NCBI GenBank assembly: GCA_946902875.1
Contig: OX336343.1
Coordinates: 20,445,596-20,509,595, forward strand
From: Nematopogon swammerdamellus
Taxonomy: Eukaryota > Arthropoda > Insecta > Lepidoptera > Adelidae
DNA length: 64,000 bases
Direction of reading: 5' to 3'
Shown in pieces: positions 1-10,854 of the stretch. Position numbers and translations under genes: made by a program. Positions within the stretch are counted from its first letter, which is position 1; every line of letters begins with the position of its first letter. Below the pieces are notes generated by a model, which had not been told where the DNA came from, made no database searches, and was given only the letters and a program-made list of their open reading frames with translations.

Positions 1-90
1 CAATACTAATAATAAATCTGTAAGGGATAGTCATGGTGAAAGAGTTACTGTGTTTTTTGAGATACTGCGTTTGTAGGCTCTATGTATGAT

Positions 91-165
91 ACAAGTGTAC
101 TTGCAGCACAATACCGATTAGTCTGTTTACCTCAGCGTGTGGTATGTATGTATGTATATATTTAA
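91..165 (+). mobile_element. Family C 3' fragment
   Basis: The 3' half of the family C repeat: the right arm of its stem (GCAGCACAATACCG), then a short CTGTTTACC segment and the characteristic (TATG)n tail. The left arm and head are missing. Identified by comparison with the longer copies at 10224 and 43498. Confidence 0.6.
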
Positions 166-280
166 ATAAAAATTTTGACGTAAGAACATAATGAATATAT
201 TTTTAACTACACATAAGAGTTATTTACTACATTAGCAATAGACAAAATACACATCTAAAGTGATTTAACATTTTATATTA

Positions 281-530
281 CTAGCTTTTGCCCGCAGCTT
301 CGCTCGCGTGAAATTCGTATTTAAAAAGATGAAAGTAAGTCCGCTACCTTACCTTTATTTCGGCGCGCGGAACAATTCAGTTTGTATGAGAGCCACATCT
401 TAGCGTAACCGGAACTGAATTTTATTTAACCTATCTTGTGTCACTTATTGTTAAATATGCTTGCACTAAGTTTAATTGAATTCGGATGATCGGTTTAAGA
501 GTTATGGAGGAACATACATACATACATACA
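281..530 (+). mobile_element. Repeat with CTAGCTTTTGCCCG end (family N)
   Basis: Starts CTAGCTTTTGCCCGCAGC and runs to a CATA-rich end. A second copy lies in the opposite orientation at 10855-11088, with the same order of blocks (GCGCGGAACAATTC-like, ATTGAATTCGGATGATC-like). Read on the minus strand the terminus is AAAGCTAG, which would fit a Helitron-type CTAG end; that is inference, and no rolling-circle replicase is present. Confidence 0.65.
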
Positions 531-739
531 GAAAATATTTCTAAAAATCTTCAATTCAGTTTTAGTATCATACATAGAGTCTACAAACGCAATATCTTAT
601 AAAACAAAGTAACTTACGCCATGACCATCCCTTACAGATTTATTATTAGTAGTAACGATAGCATAATGTATCAACTTATTAAGAAAATATGATAGACTAC
701 AAGCGAATACCACATAAACATACATACATACATACATAG

Positions 740-792
740 ATAGCATCACGCCTGTTTCACGACAACGGATATCCGCGTGCCACGATCCTAAA
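740..792 (-). pseudogene. RTE-like LINE 3' terminal remnant
   Basis: On the minus strand this reads GATCGTGGCACGCGG, ATATCCGTTGTC and AAACAGGCGTGATGCT. That is the same terminal block as the better LINE copy at 17925-18265. Only about 50 bp survive. Confidence 0.55.
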
Positions 793-885
793 ATCGGTGT
801 TGTGATGCATTTTAATTTACCAGAATTCTTGCAGCACAAAACCAATTACTCTGCTTACCCCGATTGTCGGGCGTGTAGAAAAATT
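793..885 (+). mobile_element. Family C 3' fragment
   Basis: Carries both stem arms in degenerate form (CGGTGTTGTGATG and GCAGCACAAAACC) and the CTGCTTACCCCGATTGTCGGG block. It directly abuts the LINE remnant at 740-792. Confidence 0.65.
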
Positions 886-1042
886 CGATCTTTTGTAAGC
901 TTTCACGATATCTCTTAATAGATGGCAAGATACCAAGGTCATTGCACTGCATGTAGGTAGCAGCACTAGAACAAATATAACATAGAACAAATAGAAAAAT
1001 AGAACATAGACATATACAGACTATATGTAGTTACACCAAATT

Positions 1043-1243
1043 ATAGTAATGTAAATTGGCAGAGTGGTCAGATTCTTCAGTATTCATGTTTATGCTGTAA
1101 ATATTAATTCTCTTGTGAGCGGTAGTATGGTTTAATTATTTGTAAGTTACTACAATATAATACTTATAAGGTATTAACAAAACAATGACTTGCGAAGTTT
1201 GTTTGTCAGTTCTTCTTCGCATTGAATTTAGACCTGGCGGAAA
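1043..1243 (+). repeat. Repeat Q, uninterrupted copy
   Basis: Matches 51503-52055 block by block (CAGATTCTTCAGTATTCATG, CTTGTGAGCGGTAGTATGG, TGCGAAGTTTGTTTGTCAG). The other copy is split by a SINE-B, so this one shows the empty site. The rest of 886-1300 is AT-rich with recurring ATAGAACAAAT words and no recognised gene. Confidence 0.7.
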
Positions 1244-1299
1244 TAAACTATAGAACAAATATACATTTAACAAATAAAACATAGAACAAATAGAATGTT

Positions 1300-1790
1300 T
1301 GGAACAAAAAAATTACTTAAAAAAACTGAAATAAAAAACTATTTAACAAAACATAAAAACCGCCTTCAAAAATGTATGAAATAAAAAAAAATCGAACCCT
1401 AGAGTTGAAGGTGGTGCTATAAAGAAGGCTACACAAATCACAACACCGCCTTCAACTCTAGGGTTCGATTTTTTTTAATTTCATACATTTTTGAAGGCGG
1501 TTTTTATATTTTGTTAAATAGTTTTTTATTTCACAGTTTTTTTAAGTAATTTTTTGCTATTAATGTACTCGGCGGAATCGCTCGGCCTTCAGTCTCGCGA
1601 TTCCGCCTCGCTTTCCAATCCGACCTTGGCCAAATTAAAATGGGACCACACGGGAAGCACCGGCTTTTAAATAAAAAAAGAATTTTCAAAATTGGTTCAC
1701 CCAGTCGAAAGTTATGAGAGGACAAACATAAAAAAAAAATACAGTCGAATTGAGAACCTCCTCCTTTTTTTGAAGTCGGTTAAAAATAGA
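1300..1790 (-). mobile_element. Family F element with internal hairpin
   Basis: The minus-strand start is the family F signature (AACCGACTTC, then GGAGGAGGTTCTCAATTCG at 1735-1785). Its inner part is a long hairpin (about 1306-1557): both arms carry GCCTTCAAAAATGTATGAAA and CGAACCCTAGAGTTGAAGG. A smaller palindrome (GGCGGAATCGC...GCGATTCCGCC) lies at 1571-1608. No transposase; non-autonomous. Confidence 0.75.
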
Positions 1791-1939
1791 AAATAGTATT
1801 GTGTAGTAACCGCGTGTAGGTAGAACAACGAGATGCTAACAAGGCGTAGTGGTTAGCGAATCGACTCATTTCCTTTCAAATTATTACGTTTCGTAAGTTC
1901 AGTTTAGTTTGGGTTCTTAATTAATCATATTGGTAACAG

Positions 1940-2088
1940 TTTTTTTTTTTTTTTATGGAAACTGACACGGTTGGCTGCATCACCTACAACGTCCGTGATG
2001 TGAGCCCATAACACCGGGTGAATTAGGTGCCATGTCAGTGCTTCCCCCTTTGATCGTGCCGGCTACACTGAACTGGCCGGAACAGTTA
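1940..2088 (-). mobile_element. SINE-A/B body fragment
   Basis: Poly(T) at 1940-1954, then the reverse complement of the shared SINE body as far as GAACTGGCCGGAA. The head is missing, so A and B cannot be told apart. Confidence 0.8.
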
Positions 2089-2213
2089 CACAAGTCAACG
2101 CATTTCTTATCCGTCATATCAACAGAAAGAACTAGCAATACAAACACTCGCAAGCGGTAATTTTTTTTTGTATTGTATTACAAAACGCTAAAGACAAAAT
2201 TATATAAACCAAT

Positions 2214-2790
2214 TTTTAGGGTTCCGTAGTCAACAAGGAACCCTTATAGTTTCGCCATGTCCGTCCGTCTGTCTGTCTGTCCGTCTGTCCGCGGCTTAGC
2301 TCAGAGACCCTTAGTACTAGAAAGTTGTAAGTATACATATTAATAACGCCGACAAAGTGGTAAAATGAAATGTTTTTAATATTTTTTTTTAGGGTACCTC
2401 CCCTACACGTAAAGTGGGGATGAATTTTTTTTTTCATGTCTACCCCATCGTGTGGGATGTCGTTGGATAGGTCTTTGGAAAATATTGCGGGTTTCTGAAA
2501 AGCATTTTTCGATTTAGGGATCTCTTTGCGAAACAGTTGTTATTAGATATGTGAAAAAATTCACAGCAGTAGTATATATATCGAAATTAAAAGGAAAACT
2601 ATCACAGCTAAGTAGGCTGTACAGGTTGACGAGTAATAGTCGACCAACTTATAAAATGTACGGACGACAGCCATCATTTCACTGTTGTAGAACTTTTTCA
2701 AATTAACATTAATTTATTTCCCCTACAAAATTATACAAATAATCAAATAATTTATTTTGATAGGGTTCCTCAATTTTGAGAAATGAGAGC
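2214..2790 (+). mobile_element. Family D, long variant
   Basis: Begins TTTTTAGGGTTCCGTAG and includes CCTTATAGTTTCGCCATG, a (TCCG/TCTG)n stretch, GCTCAGAGACCC and a GGGTACCTCCC block. This is a longer, diverged relative of the D copies elsewhere. The 73-codon minus-strand ORF over it is not coding. Confidence 0.65.
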
Positions 2791-2866
2791 AGCTGTGTAT
2801 ACTTGGAGAAGTAAACTAAGAAAATTTCGTACAAATTCAATTGAAAATTACTTAGATAGTCAAAAC

Positions 2867-3033
2867 AAGAAACCCTTACCTATAGTTTCGCCATGTCCGT
2901 CCGTCTGTCCGTCTGTCCGTCTGTCCGCCTGTCTATCCGCGGCTCAGCTCAGAGACTCTTAGTACTAGAAAGCTGTAAGTTGGTACGAAACAACGAAATA
3001 AGTCCGCATTTGTGACGGGCAACTACGGAACCC
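2867..3033 (+). mobile_element. Family D, second partial long variant
   Basis: Repeats the same CCTATAGTTTCGCCATG, TCCG/TCTG run and GCTCAGAGAC block as the preceding copy, and ends ACTACGGAACCC plus T-run. The two lie in the same orientation with about 75 bp between them. Confidence 0.6.
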
Positions 3034-3174
3034 TTTTTTTATAAATGTTTTAAAACTGTTAAAACAAGTCATAATTATCACTTTTACGTCTGGTCTATTA
3101 ATTTTTCTTCTTGGCTCGCGGCATTCCGTAGTACTTAAATTAATATTCAAATAAAACAATTGATAAAATTAAAA

Positions 3175-3335
3175 TGTATTGTATTGTATTGTATTGTATT
3201 GTATTGTATTGTATTGTATTGTATTGTATTGTATTGTATTGTATTGTATTGTATTGTATTGTATTGTATTGTATTGTATTGTATTGTATTGTATTGTATT
3301 GTATTGTATTGTATTGTATTGTATTGTATTGTATT
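3175..3335 (+). repeat. (TGTAT)n pentanucleotide microsatellite
   Basis: About 32 near-perfect TGTAT units. The long open frames over it (CIVLY repeats) are artefacts of the 5-bp period. The following 3336-3979 has no gene; 3395-3480 holds a minus-strand fragment related to repeat Q (AAGTTTCTTGTCGGTTCTTC). Confidence 0.97.
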
Positions 3336-3979
3336 ATTTATTGATCATTCATATGGCAGTTAGACTGCACTCGAACTTTTCACAAATTGTTCTATCCGGT
3401 TCGATTACACCCACGAAGAAGAACCGACAAGAAACTTCGCACGGTATTTTTGCCATTGAAAATTGTATTTCCGATCGCTTCAGTATAGTCCCTGATTTCC
3501 AGCGATAGTGCGAATTCGCCCTGTTGTCGTGAGTTTTAAGGCTATGTAAATAGGGCTTAAAATTTAAAAAACATTTCATTTAAAAAGTTTGAGAGTTTTT
3601 GAGAAAATCCCAAAAAAACGCTTAAAACAGCCGTTTTTAGGGGGTTCAAAAAGGGCACTTTTAATCATATTTATAAATATATATTTTAATATATATCAAT
3701 ATTAAGATACTCACGTAAAGTAAAGAATATACTATTATGTTCAGATGTTGAAGCAGTTTAGTTTCGCAGGTGACAAGCATTGATGTCTTATTAGAAAAGA
3801 ACATTTCAACACATTACTTGTGAGACCCAGCAGGACTAAAAACCGGTTTCTACCGATTAATGTTGCTCGTAAACCACTGAGTTTGGTTGGAGGATGTAAG
3901 TGCAGAATCAATAAATATTTAATTGCAGATATAATCAAATAAATAATAGTCTCCGTGACGGGAAGGATTGTTGTTAAGA

Positions 3980-4305
3980 CTGTTATTAAGCACACCTGGG
4001 CGCGGTCAGTAATTGGATGGGTGACCGCTCGACCGTTGGAGGCTGACCGTGGTTCGGATTTCACGTTAAACTGTAGGTCCCTTCGCTTCTTTCCATACTA
4101 GGTGGTAGGGTTTATCCCCGCCGGGTTGGTACCACCGCACTGAACGAAACGTCGGTTGAAACGGCTATATAAATAGTTCGTGTTTTCCGTCCAGTTCAGT
4201 GTAGCCGACATTAAATGAAGGGAAGCGCTGACATGGCACCTAGTTCACCAAGGTGTTATGGGCTGACATCACGGATGTTGTAGGTGATGTAGCCATAAAA
4301 AAAAT
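3980..4305 (+). mobile_element. SINE-A copy, head degenerate
   Basis: The B box region GTGGTTCGGATTTC, the TAGGTGGTAGGGTTTA block, the full body and a short A-run are present; the A box end is lost or diverged. Downstream to about 4690 nothing is recognised. Confidence 0.85.
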
Positions 4306-4699
4306 TAAATATCTGCTCGAATGGCGTACAGCTGAGCGGTGTATCAGCGCCGCAGACACTATGCATGCTAATTACCTATGTAGAGCTCTATTAACGTGTT
4401 TCATTGTTTCTCTGTCGGAACGTGTGCCCGTCCGTCCGTCAGCACGTCGTCGGTAAAATGCGTGAAAAGAGTTTTAACAGTTGAAATAGAGTACGCGTAT
4501 GATGAGTGAGGAACTGATGCTTACGAAGTGATGCCGAAAATGGATAATATTTGACACAAGGAAAGATTATATAATGAACCAAATAATGACTTGATAAAAT
4601 TTCTTATCGAAGACGATGGCACTATACACCTGAATTCTTACATAATATATTATTGTTTGTGGAGACTGGCCTGCTTCTTGTGGCAGTATGGTGGGTATA

Positions 4700-5099
4700 C
4701 AACGTGTCCCAAAACTCAACGTCAAGCGGGAACCAGGGAGTAGGCCAGTTTATGACTACCCAGGGAAAAATAAGAAAAAAAATCGGAGTCATTTGTTTAT
4801 ATAATATGACCATTTTTTGAAAAACGTTGTAAATATCTCGTACAAAATTTTAAGGTAGATACTACGAACACAAATTTGCTAATATAAATTGTTTTTATTG
4901 GTAGCCTAAATAGCTCTGCTATTGATCAGTATCCCAAATAAAACCAGAATGCCTCTAGTTTTACCAAAAAAAATATTCAGTTACATTTTTTTCTAAAAAA
5001 ATAATGACTCTGATATTTTTTTTTCTTATTTTTCCCTGGCTAGTCATAAACTGGCCTACTCCCTGGTTCCCGCTTGACGTTGAGTTTTGGGACACCCAG
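4700..5099. mobile_element. Miniature TIR element with TA duplication
   Basis: Terminal inverted repeats of about 100 bp. The left reads GTGTCCCAAAACTCAACGTC and the right end is its reverse complement ending GGGACACCCAG. TA flanks both sides (4698-4699, 5100-5101), which fits a Tc1/mariner-type miniature element. The two ORFs in it (sharing LIFPW and WFPLDVEFWDT) are the same TIR translated from each side, not genes. Confidence 0.75.
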
Positions 5100-5104
5100 T
5101 ATAA

Positions 5105-5245
5105 CTTGAAAGTGCACATTGAAAACATTTCCAGTGAAGTTTCTTGTCAGTTCTTCTTCGCTGTGATAATCGAACTGGCGGAATGTTACAATGTAAAAAT
5201 GACATATCTGAGCGCAGTGTACTACCAGGAGAGGCTAAATAAACA
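5105..5245 (+). repeat. Repeat Q-like fragment
   Basis: Contains GAAGTTTCTTGTCAGTTCTTC and AACTGGCGGAATGTTACAATG, the 3' portion of the repeat Q theme. It directly follows the TIR element at 4700. Confidence 0.5.
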
Positions 5246-5332
5246 ATAAACAATATAATTTTACATTAATTTGGTTTATCTCAAAAAATACTATCATTAA
5301 TATGTTGTGTAAGTTACCTGTTCCCATATCAT

Positions 5333-5376
5333 TAGGTTTCCGTATCCCGTACGGAAGCATATTACTAATCCTACGC

Positions 5377-5411
<35 letters not shown>

Positions 5412-5632
5412 CTGTCCGAGGGCTGTATCTCTTGAACCGTAATAGGTAGCCCGTTGAAATTTTCACAGAATATGTGTTATTACGGCGGATATAACAACAA
5501 ATAATAAAAAATACAAAAAGTAAAAAATTAAGGGGAGTGCCCCTACAAGAAACGTATTATTTTTTTTTCAATGTTTTTTAGTGGTGCGGAAACCTCGGTG
5601 CGCAAGTCCGACTCATACTTGGGCGGTTTTTT
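5333..5632 (-). mobile_element. Family D copy
   Basis: Runs from AGGTTTCCGTATCCCGTACG through a TCCG/TCTG tract, TTGAACCGTAATAGG and TTGAAATTTTCACAGAATATG to CACCGAGG and poly-A on the minus strand. Region 5633-5910 shows no gene or clear repeat. Confidence 0.85.
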
Positions 5633-5910
5633 TACTGATACTCAACTCAACACGGGGTTTAGAGGTTTTCGGTGCGTTCACTAACATACATTCTATCTAT
5701 TTAATACGTTATTAAAACTCTGTGGTCGCCTGCCTCTAAGTGCGCGCACGTTCAAACTTTCATGATTTGCATGACAGAAGAGCGAAAACAAGAGAATGCC
5801 TATTCAGCGACAGGCGAAATTTGGAGGCGTGGAGAATTCTGGAATTATATAATAACCTTAAATAAGTGCTATAAGGATTAAGTAATACATAGGTAATACT
5901 GAATATGTTT

Positions 5911-6268
5911 GTCAGCCTCGGTAGCTCAGTGGTGCGGTCGGTCGACTGTCAGTCGGATCATAAGCACATCTGGGGGCGGTCAGTGGATGGACCGCTTGAT
6001 CGTGGTTCGGATTCCACGTAAAACTGTAGGTCCCTTCCCTTCTACCATAATAGGTGGTAGGGAATAACCCGCCAGGGTTGGTACCATCGCACTAAATGAA
6101 AGGTCGGATGAGACGGCTTTGTAAATAGTTCGTGTTTTCCGTACAGTTCAGTGTGGCCGGCGCTCACTGAAGGGAAGCACTGACATGGCACCTATTTCAC
6201 AAAGGTGTTATGGGCTGACATCACTGATGTAGTGATATAGGCATCCGTGTCAGTTTCCATAAAAAAAT
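5911..6268 (+). mobile_element. SINE-A, full-length reference copy
   Basis: Head GTCAGCCTCGGTAGCTCAG with an RNA polymerase III A box (5922-5932, TAGCTCAGTGG) and B box (6004-6015, GGTTCGGATTCC), then the AGGTGGTAGGG block, GAAAGGTCGG, the GTTCGTGTTTTCCGTACAG block, the ATCACTGATG block and GTGTCAGTTTCCATAAAAAAA. This order defines a tRNA-derived SINE of about 355 bp with a poly(A) tail. Confidence 0.9.
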
Positions 6269-6425
6269 AAAGCCCGTGAACAATTAGACAGAATAAGTAC
6301 GAATTCATGGTCTTCGCTGGGCCCGTGGGGATTCAGGGCGAACAATTTTGTTAAATTAGTAGGATCTAAAACTGGTCAGGGCATCTGGTGCATTCCTCAC
6401 TCAACGAGTGAGTCTTGCCGTCCTG

Positions 6426-6580
6426 CCCCTGTACCGGCGTTACTCACTCGCCGATGTGAGTATGAGAGAAGCGATCTCACTCAACCAATCAGAAGGCGTT
6501 CGGTGAGGCTTCCGGCCCGGCTATTGGTTGAAATATGCGAGTATTTGTGTGAGTTAGCGAGTGAGTTAACGCCGGTAGAC
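6426..6580. mobile_element. Palindromic miniature element (TACCGGCGTTA TIR)
   Basis: Ends TACCGGCGTTACTCACTCGC and GCGAGTGAGTTAACGCCGGTA are inverted repeats around a core with CCAATCAGAAGGCG. A second copy in reverse orientation at 49914-50090 sits inside a SINE fragment and shares the flanks TGCCCCTG and GGTAGAC, so the unit is a little longer than the TIRs. The rest of 6269-6425 and 6581-6834 shows no gene. Confidence 0.75.
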
Positions 6581-6834
6581 CCCCTGAGGGGTATGTCGCC
6601 AGCGTGTTGGGCATCATGCCCAAACATGTTTTGGAAGCCCTATTTTTCGGGTAAATAGTTTTTTATATGTATATTTATAAGGTTTTGATTTAGGTTTATA
6701 TAGTTTAGTGTTTAATTTAGTTTTAATACAAATTATTTTTATTTAGTCATGTCTTACAATACTTACTACCAACAGGTAAATAATACTTATAACTATATAA
6801 CTCTCAGACTAAGAAATAGGCCCTCATGAAATGC

Positions 6835-6900
6835 ATACATACCGCACGCTGTTTCCCGACAATCGGGGTGAGCAGAGTAATCGGTGTTGTGCTGTAAATA
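6835..6900 (-). mobile_element. Family C 3' fragment
   Basis: Reverse complement of the CTGCTTACCCCGATTGTCGGG block and one stem arm (CGGTGTTGTGCTG). Confidence 0.65.
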
Positions 6901-7191
6901 CACAACAAGGATATTTGTACGTCCATGACACACAGTTTTAATGAGGGTCTATTCTCTTGTGGATATTGTTCACACATATATTTGGTTGTATAGTTTTTGT
7001 TTTTTTTATGTAAAAACGTTTAATATGACGATTATATGACAGTACGGGTGAATTCAAATTGAATATAATATATCTTTTACATTAATAATCCGATATTGAG
7101 AGACAACGCGGCCGCCGCCGTCCTATAACCATCCCGAGGACGAGGTCTTTTGAGAATATTTATAAGTTAGTTTTTTATTTTTAGGTATAAG

Positions 7192-7516
7192 GTACCGTGT
7201 GGGGCCGGTACTTTAAAAGAATAGCCCCACTGCATCTCTCCCCGTGTATGTCGTAAAAGGCGACTAAGGGGCATGAATCCCTTCTTATATTACTAGGTGG
7301 CAGGGTTTAACCCGCCCGGGTTGGTACCGCCGCACTGAATGAAAGGTCGGTCGAAACGGCTATGTAAATAGTTTGTGTTTTCCATCCAGTTCAATGTAGC
7401 CGGCACGACCGAAGGGAAACACTGACGTGGCACCAAGTTCACCCGGTGTTATGGGCTGACATCACGGATGTTGTAGGTGATGTAGCCAACCGTGTCAGTT
7501 TCCATAAAAAAAAAAA
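7192..7516 (+). mobile_element. SINE-B, full-length reference copy
   Basis: Head GTACCGTGTGGGGCCGGTAC, CCCCACTGCATCTCTCCCCG, GTCGTAAAAGGCGACTAAGG, then the same AGGTGGCAGGG-to-poly(A) body as SINE-A. No A/B box pair is visible in this head. It shows that the body is shared between two unrelated 5' modules. Confidence 0.9.
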
Positions 7517-7863
7517 GTTGTATTCATAACATTTAGTTTAAATTTAAATTTAATATTTTATATGTTAAGTATTATTTTTATGCATCAATACAGGATTGTC
7601 GCCCATTTAACTAAAACACTCGACTATGATATAAAACACTGACGTATGTGACTGCAAATGTTTTAGTAATTTTATTCGTAAATTACAATGTACAAATTTC
7701 CTTAAATATATTATATTAATTGTATTTATTATATTATATACCTAACAGCCGACGGGCCGACTTAGTGCACATTTTGAACTTAATTTCGTGAAAGCAAAGC
7801 TGTCGGCGAAAGATAGCTAAGTTCGTGTAATACTTATGCTAAAAATGATTATTAAATTCTCAC
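7517..7863 (-). other. Presumed start of intron 1; otherwise nothing seen
   Basis: Begins GTGAGAATTTAATAATC on the minus strand. AT-rich, with no repeat match or ORF of note. Confidence 0.4.
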
Positions 7864-8091
7864 CTTATCGTCCTCGTTCACTCTTATCAGTATCTTCGGC
7901 TGATGCTTCCTAAAGTCCTTCAGCGCAGCCTCCAGTTTGTCACCGCGCGCCTCCCCCGTGTACACCACGTGACTGCATCCCGCCCCCAAAGCAGCGCCGC
8001 CCTCGGCGTAGCACACCAGCCGGGCGGCGCCCGCCCCGCCTCCGGCAGCACCGCCCAAACACGCCACTAGTACCACGCACAGACGTAACAT
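7864..8091 (-). CDS. First coding exon of a secreted chitinase-like (GH18-like) protein
   Basis: The frame starts with ATG at 8091 and runs 228 bp (76 codons). It ends exactly at AAG|GTGAGA, a textbook splice donor in phase 0; the few codons read past it are intron. Residues 1-23 form a signal peptide (MLRLCVVLVACLGG, then A/G-rich). The mature part begins RLVCYAEGG, followed by GCSHVVYTG and RKHQPKILIRVNED. The spacing of LVCY, CSHVVY and KILIRV resembles strands beta-1 and beta-2 of the glycoside hydrolase family 18 barrel, as in chitinases and imaginal-disc growth factors, where the second is usually followed by GG; here it is NED. Function is inferred from this short similarity. Later exons would lie at lower coordinates or outside the window; I recognise none in 1-7850. 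Codon use is GC-rich, unlike the surrounding repeats. Confidence 0.55.
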
Positions 8092-8634
8092 TTTCGCTCT
8101 AATCGTACAAGCCGTATTTACATTTCAGACTCGCGTTTTCGTGAAGTCCTTAAATAATTTATGCGGTAAATTTTATTGAAAACGCCCGACGCTTAAAGAC
8201 CTTTGATGATTTAAGTTACTTTTATTCGGAGTAACCGATATAGTTCAGTTCGTAAAACAGGAGTGACTATACAAATTTGAGATTGATGCAAAATTTCTAG
8301 GTAAATAAAATAGCGATGAGATCTACTTTTTTAGATCGCGATCAATCTAGTTAATATCGATGAATATAGTACTACAGTTCGTTCTCGTTCAGTTCGTTCA
8401 GAGAGAGAGAGTTGACGGCGGATGTGGTGCGCTCAGGAGCGCATGCGCGCGAGTGCGGAGGCTGCGCGGCGCACGGAGCACGTCGCGTGCCCCCCTCCCC
8501 CCCCTCCCGGCGCTACCGCGCGCGCGCGGCGAGGACAAGCCTTCACTGCAAGTGCGCGAAATTATGTGAAGTCATGACGTAGGTGGTTGTGGCGCCGGGG
8601 GCGTTTCGTTTGGAGGTTGCAAGTTGCAATTTAT
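8092..8634 (-). promoter_or_regulatory. Upstream region of the secreted-protein exon, with a CpG-rich block
   Basis: Directly upstream of the ATG at 8091. The first 300 bp are AT-rich. 8400-8600 is strikingly CpG-rich (CGCGCGCGCG, GGCGCCGGGGGCG) with a GAGAGAGAGAG run, unlike anything nearby. It may be promoter or 5' UTR. I could not fix a transcription start, and the 69-codon plus-strand ORF here looks like chance from GC content. Confidence 0.35.
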
Positions 8635-9300
8635 AGATAGATAGATGAAAATACTTTATTGCTAAAAAAAACATGTTACATAAACAATTACTTTACAAAA
8701 ACATCGTACCGTGTGGGGCCGGTACTTTAAAAGAATAGCCCCACTGCATCTCTTCCCGTGTATGTCGTAAAAGGCGACTAAGGGATATTACTCCCTTCTT
8801 ATATTACTAGGTGGTAGGGTTTAACCCGCCCGGGTTGATACAACCGCATTGAATGAAAGGTCGGTCGAAACGGCTATGAAAATAGTTTTTATTTTCCGTC
8901 CAGTTCAGTGTAGCCGACACGACCGAAGGGAAGCACTGACGTAGCACTAAGTTCATCCGGTGTAATGGGCTGACATCACGGATGTTGTAGGTGAGGTGAT
9001 GTAGGTGAAAGACAGACAAGAAGTAATTTACATGAGGGGAAAAGGCGGGTTTATCCCTTACAGGGATTTCTCCCAGTCAACCTTTGGATGTTTGAAAGTC
9101 GTATGTTGTGAGATATAAGTAGGTAGTAGCAAAAGACTTGAGTGTGATTTATTTGAAGAATATTTTTTGTGGATAGCGCGACATGAGGCATCGATTCACC
9201 TACAAGTAGGTGTCTAACAATGCCCATGGACATTATGTGATGCACGGGGATTGCGAATGCCATGCCGGCCTGACAGGAGCCTTTTCACACCCCTTTTGAA
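8635..9300 (-). mobile_element. LINE 3' end (K/I type), split by a SINE-B
   Basis: Read on the minus strand: C-terminal codons of a LINE pol (FKRGVKRLLSGRHGIR, then NVHGH and stop near 9220), a 3' UTR with CATCCAAAGGTTGACTGGGA, and an end CAATAAAGTATTTTCATCTATCTATC (8640-8670). The copy is interrupted by a SINE-B at 8706-9010. Confidence 0.75.
8706..9010 (+). mobile_element. SINE-B inserted in LINE tail
   Basis: Head GTACCGTGTGGGGCC and body as far as GATGTTGTAGGTGAGG; poly(A) is lost. LINE sequence continues on both sides. Confidence 0.85.
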
Positions 9301-9493
9301 TTTACACACATACATAATTTTACACCTATTCCCCGACGGATCAAGCCTCATAATGTTCTTCAGTTTGCTTTTCGTAATTATTTTGCTTAACCTACTTACA
9401 TACAGCAATAACTAAATTTTTATTTTATTTATGTTTTAATTATAAATTTTCAAAATAATAAAACTCTGATAACAACAAATATATTATTATGTA

Positions 9494-9879
9494 TTTTTTT
9501 TTATGGAAACTGACACGGTTGGCTACATCACCTACAACGTCCGTGATGTAAGCCCATAACACCGGGTGAACTAGGTGCCATGTCAGTGCTTCCCCCTTTG
9601 ATCGTGCCGGCTACACTGAACTGGTCGGAAAACACAAACTATTTACAGAGCCGTTTCGACCGACGTTTCATTCAGTGCGGTGGTACCAACCCGGGCGAGA
9701 TAAACCCTACCACAAAGTAAGATTAGGAGGGAAGGGACCTACAGTTTTACGAGGAATCCGAACCTCGGTCAGCCTCCAACGGTCAGCGGTCACCCATCCA
9801 AGTACTGGCCGCACCCAGCGTTGCTTAACATTCAATAACGACAGTTGACTGTCTGCACCACTGAGCTATCGAGGCTGAC
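9494..9879 (-). mobile_element. SINE-A, near full length
   Basis: Poly(T) at the left and the tRNA-like head at the right (CCACTGAGCTATCGAGGCTGAC at 9858-9879 contains the A box). Region 9880-10223 has no gene. Confidence 0.9.
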
Positions 9880-10223
9880 AAATGTACATAACAAAAACAA
9901 TTAATTAACATAGGTAACGAGTAAAATCTGAATTATAATATTAGAATATTCAGTTTAAAGGGCCAACGCTTTGAAATAAGTACCGAGAAGTGATCGCAAC
10001 GGACCCCTACTTTTATTAATACTGCTACACATTTATCACTAAAGTGAAATATCGGCAAGGTAACTAAATTAATTCATCAAATGAAGTGTTGAGTGCACTG
10101 CAATTAATGTGATCCATATAATAGTCGTATAGTCGTGATACTATCACTACTAGATATAAAGTTCTAGTTGAATGAAGTCCTCAGTCTTGGCGCCGAACAT
10201 ATCATTATAATTTACAACAATGA

Positions 10224-10480
10224 CAACTGAACATGATGCCGTGCCAAAGGGCGAAAGGCTATAGCCACCTCTCACCTTGTCGCGGTCCTTCGACCGAGTC
10301 ATGCAGCAGGTGAGCCTTCATGCCTTACTTTCGGCTCGATAGTTATTTTGTCCGAATACTTTGCAATATGTGGTGGTCGGTGTTGTGCTGTAATTTACCA
10401 GAGTACTTGCAGCACAATACCTATTACTCTGCTTACCCCGATTGTCGTGATACAGCGTGTGGCATGTAGGTATGTAGTTA
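10224..10480 (+). mobile_element. Family C copy, headless
   Basis: Contains CGTGCCAAAGGGCGA, GTCCTTCGACCGAGTC, TTTGTCCGAATACTTTGC and the stem-loop pair CGGTGTTGTGCTG / GCAGCACAATACC with about 19 bp between arms, then CTGCTTACCCCGATTGTCG and a TATG tail. Confidence 0.85.
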
Positions 10481-10854
10481 GGCTGAACAAGCTAACACAA
10501 TTCTTGATATATGTACGATTTTTGTGGTTGTTTGAGTCTAAACATTTCTTTCTGAATTTTCTACGTATCACCTGTGGATTTATATACTGAAATAAAATAC
10601 AGATGATTTAAGTGTACTAATTAGTATATCTAATTCACTTAGGTCAATTGACCCAGGTGGTCTACGGCACAAAAACTTTGCAGAAAAACGGAAATGAATA
10701 AGGGGGACCCTTATTTTACCAATTTTGCTATGAGGCCCTTAAACCCTGGTATAAAATGTTAAACAATGTAATAAGAATATCTATAATGTTGCTCGTAATT
10801 TTGCATTTAACATTTTGAGTGAGACTTTACTTGCATAACTCTGCATCATAAATC

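Noticed and set aside
3160..3508. Open frames with CIVLY repeats
   Set aside because: A 5-bp repeat translates into an endless pentapeptide in several frames; no protein signal.
5911..6015. tRNA gene
   Set aside because: A and B boxes are too far apart and the unit is repeated with a common body and poly(A).
8360..8569. 69-codon ORF in the CpG-rich block
   Set aside because: Arginine/alanine-rich composition follows from GC content; no motif and opposite strand to the likely gene.
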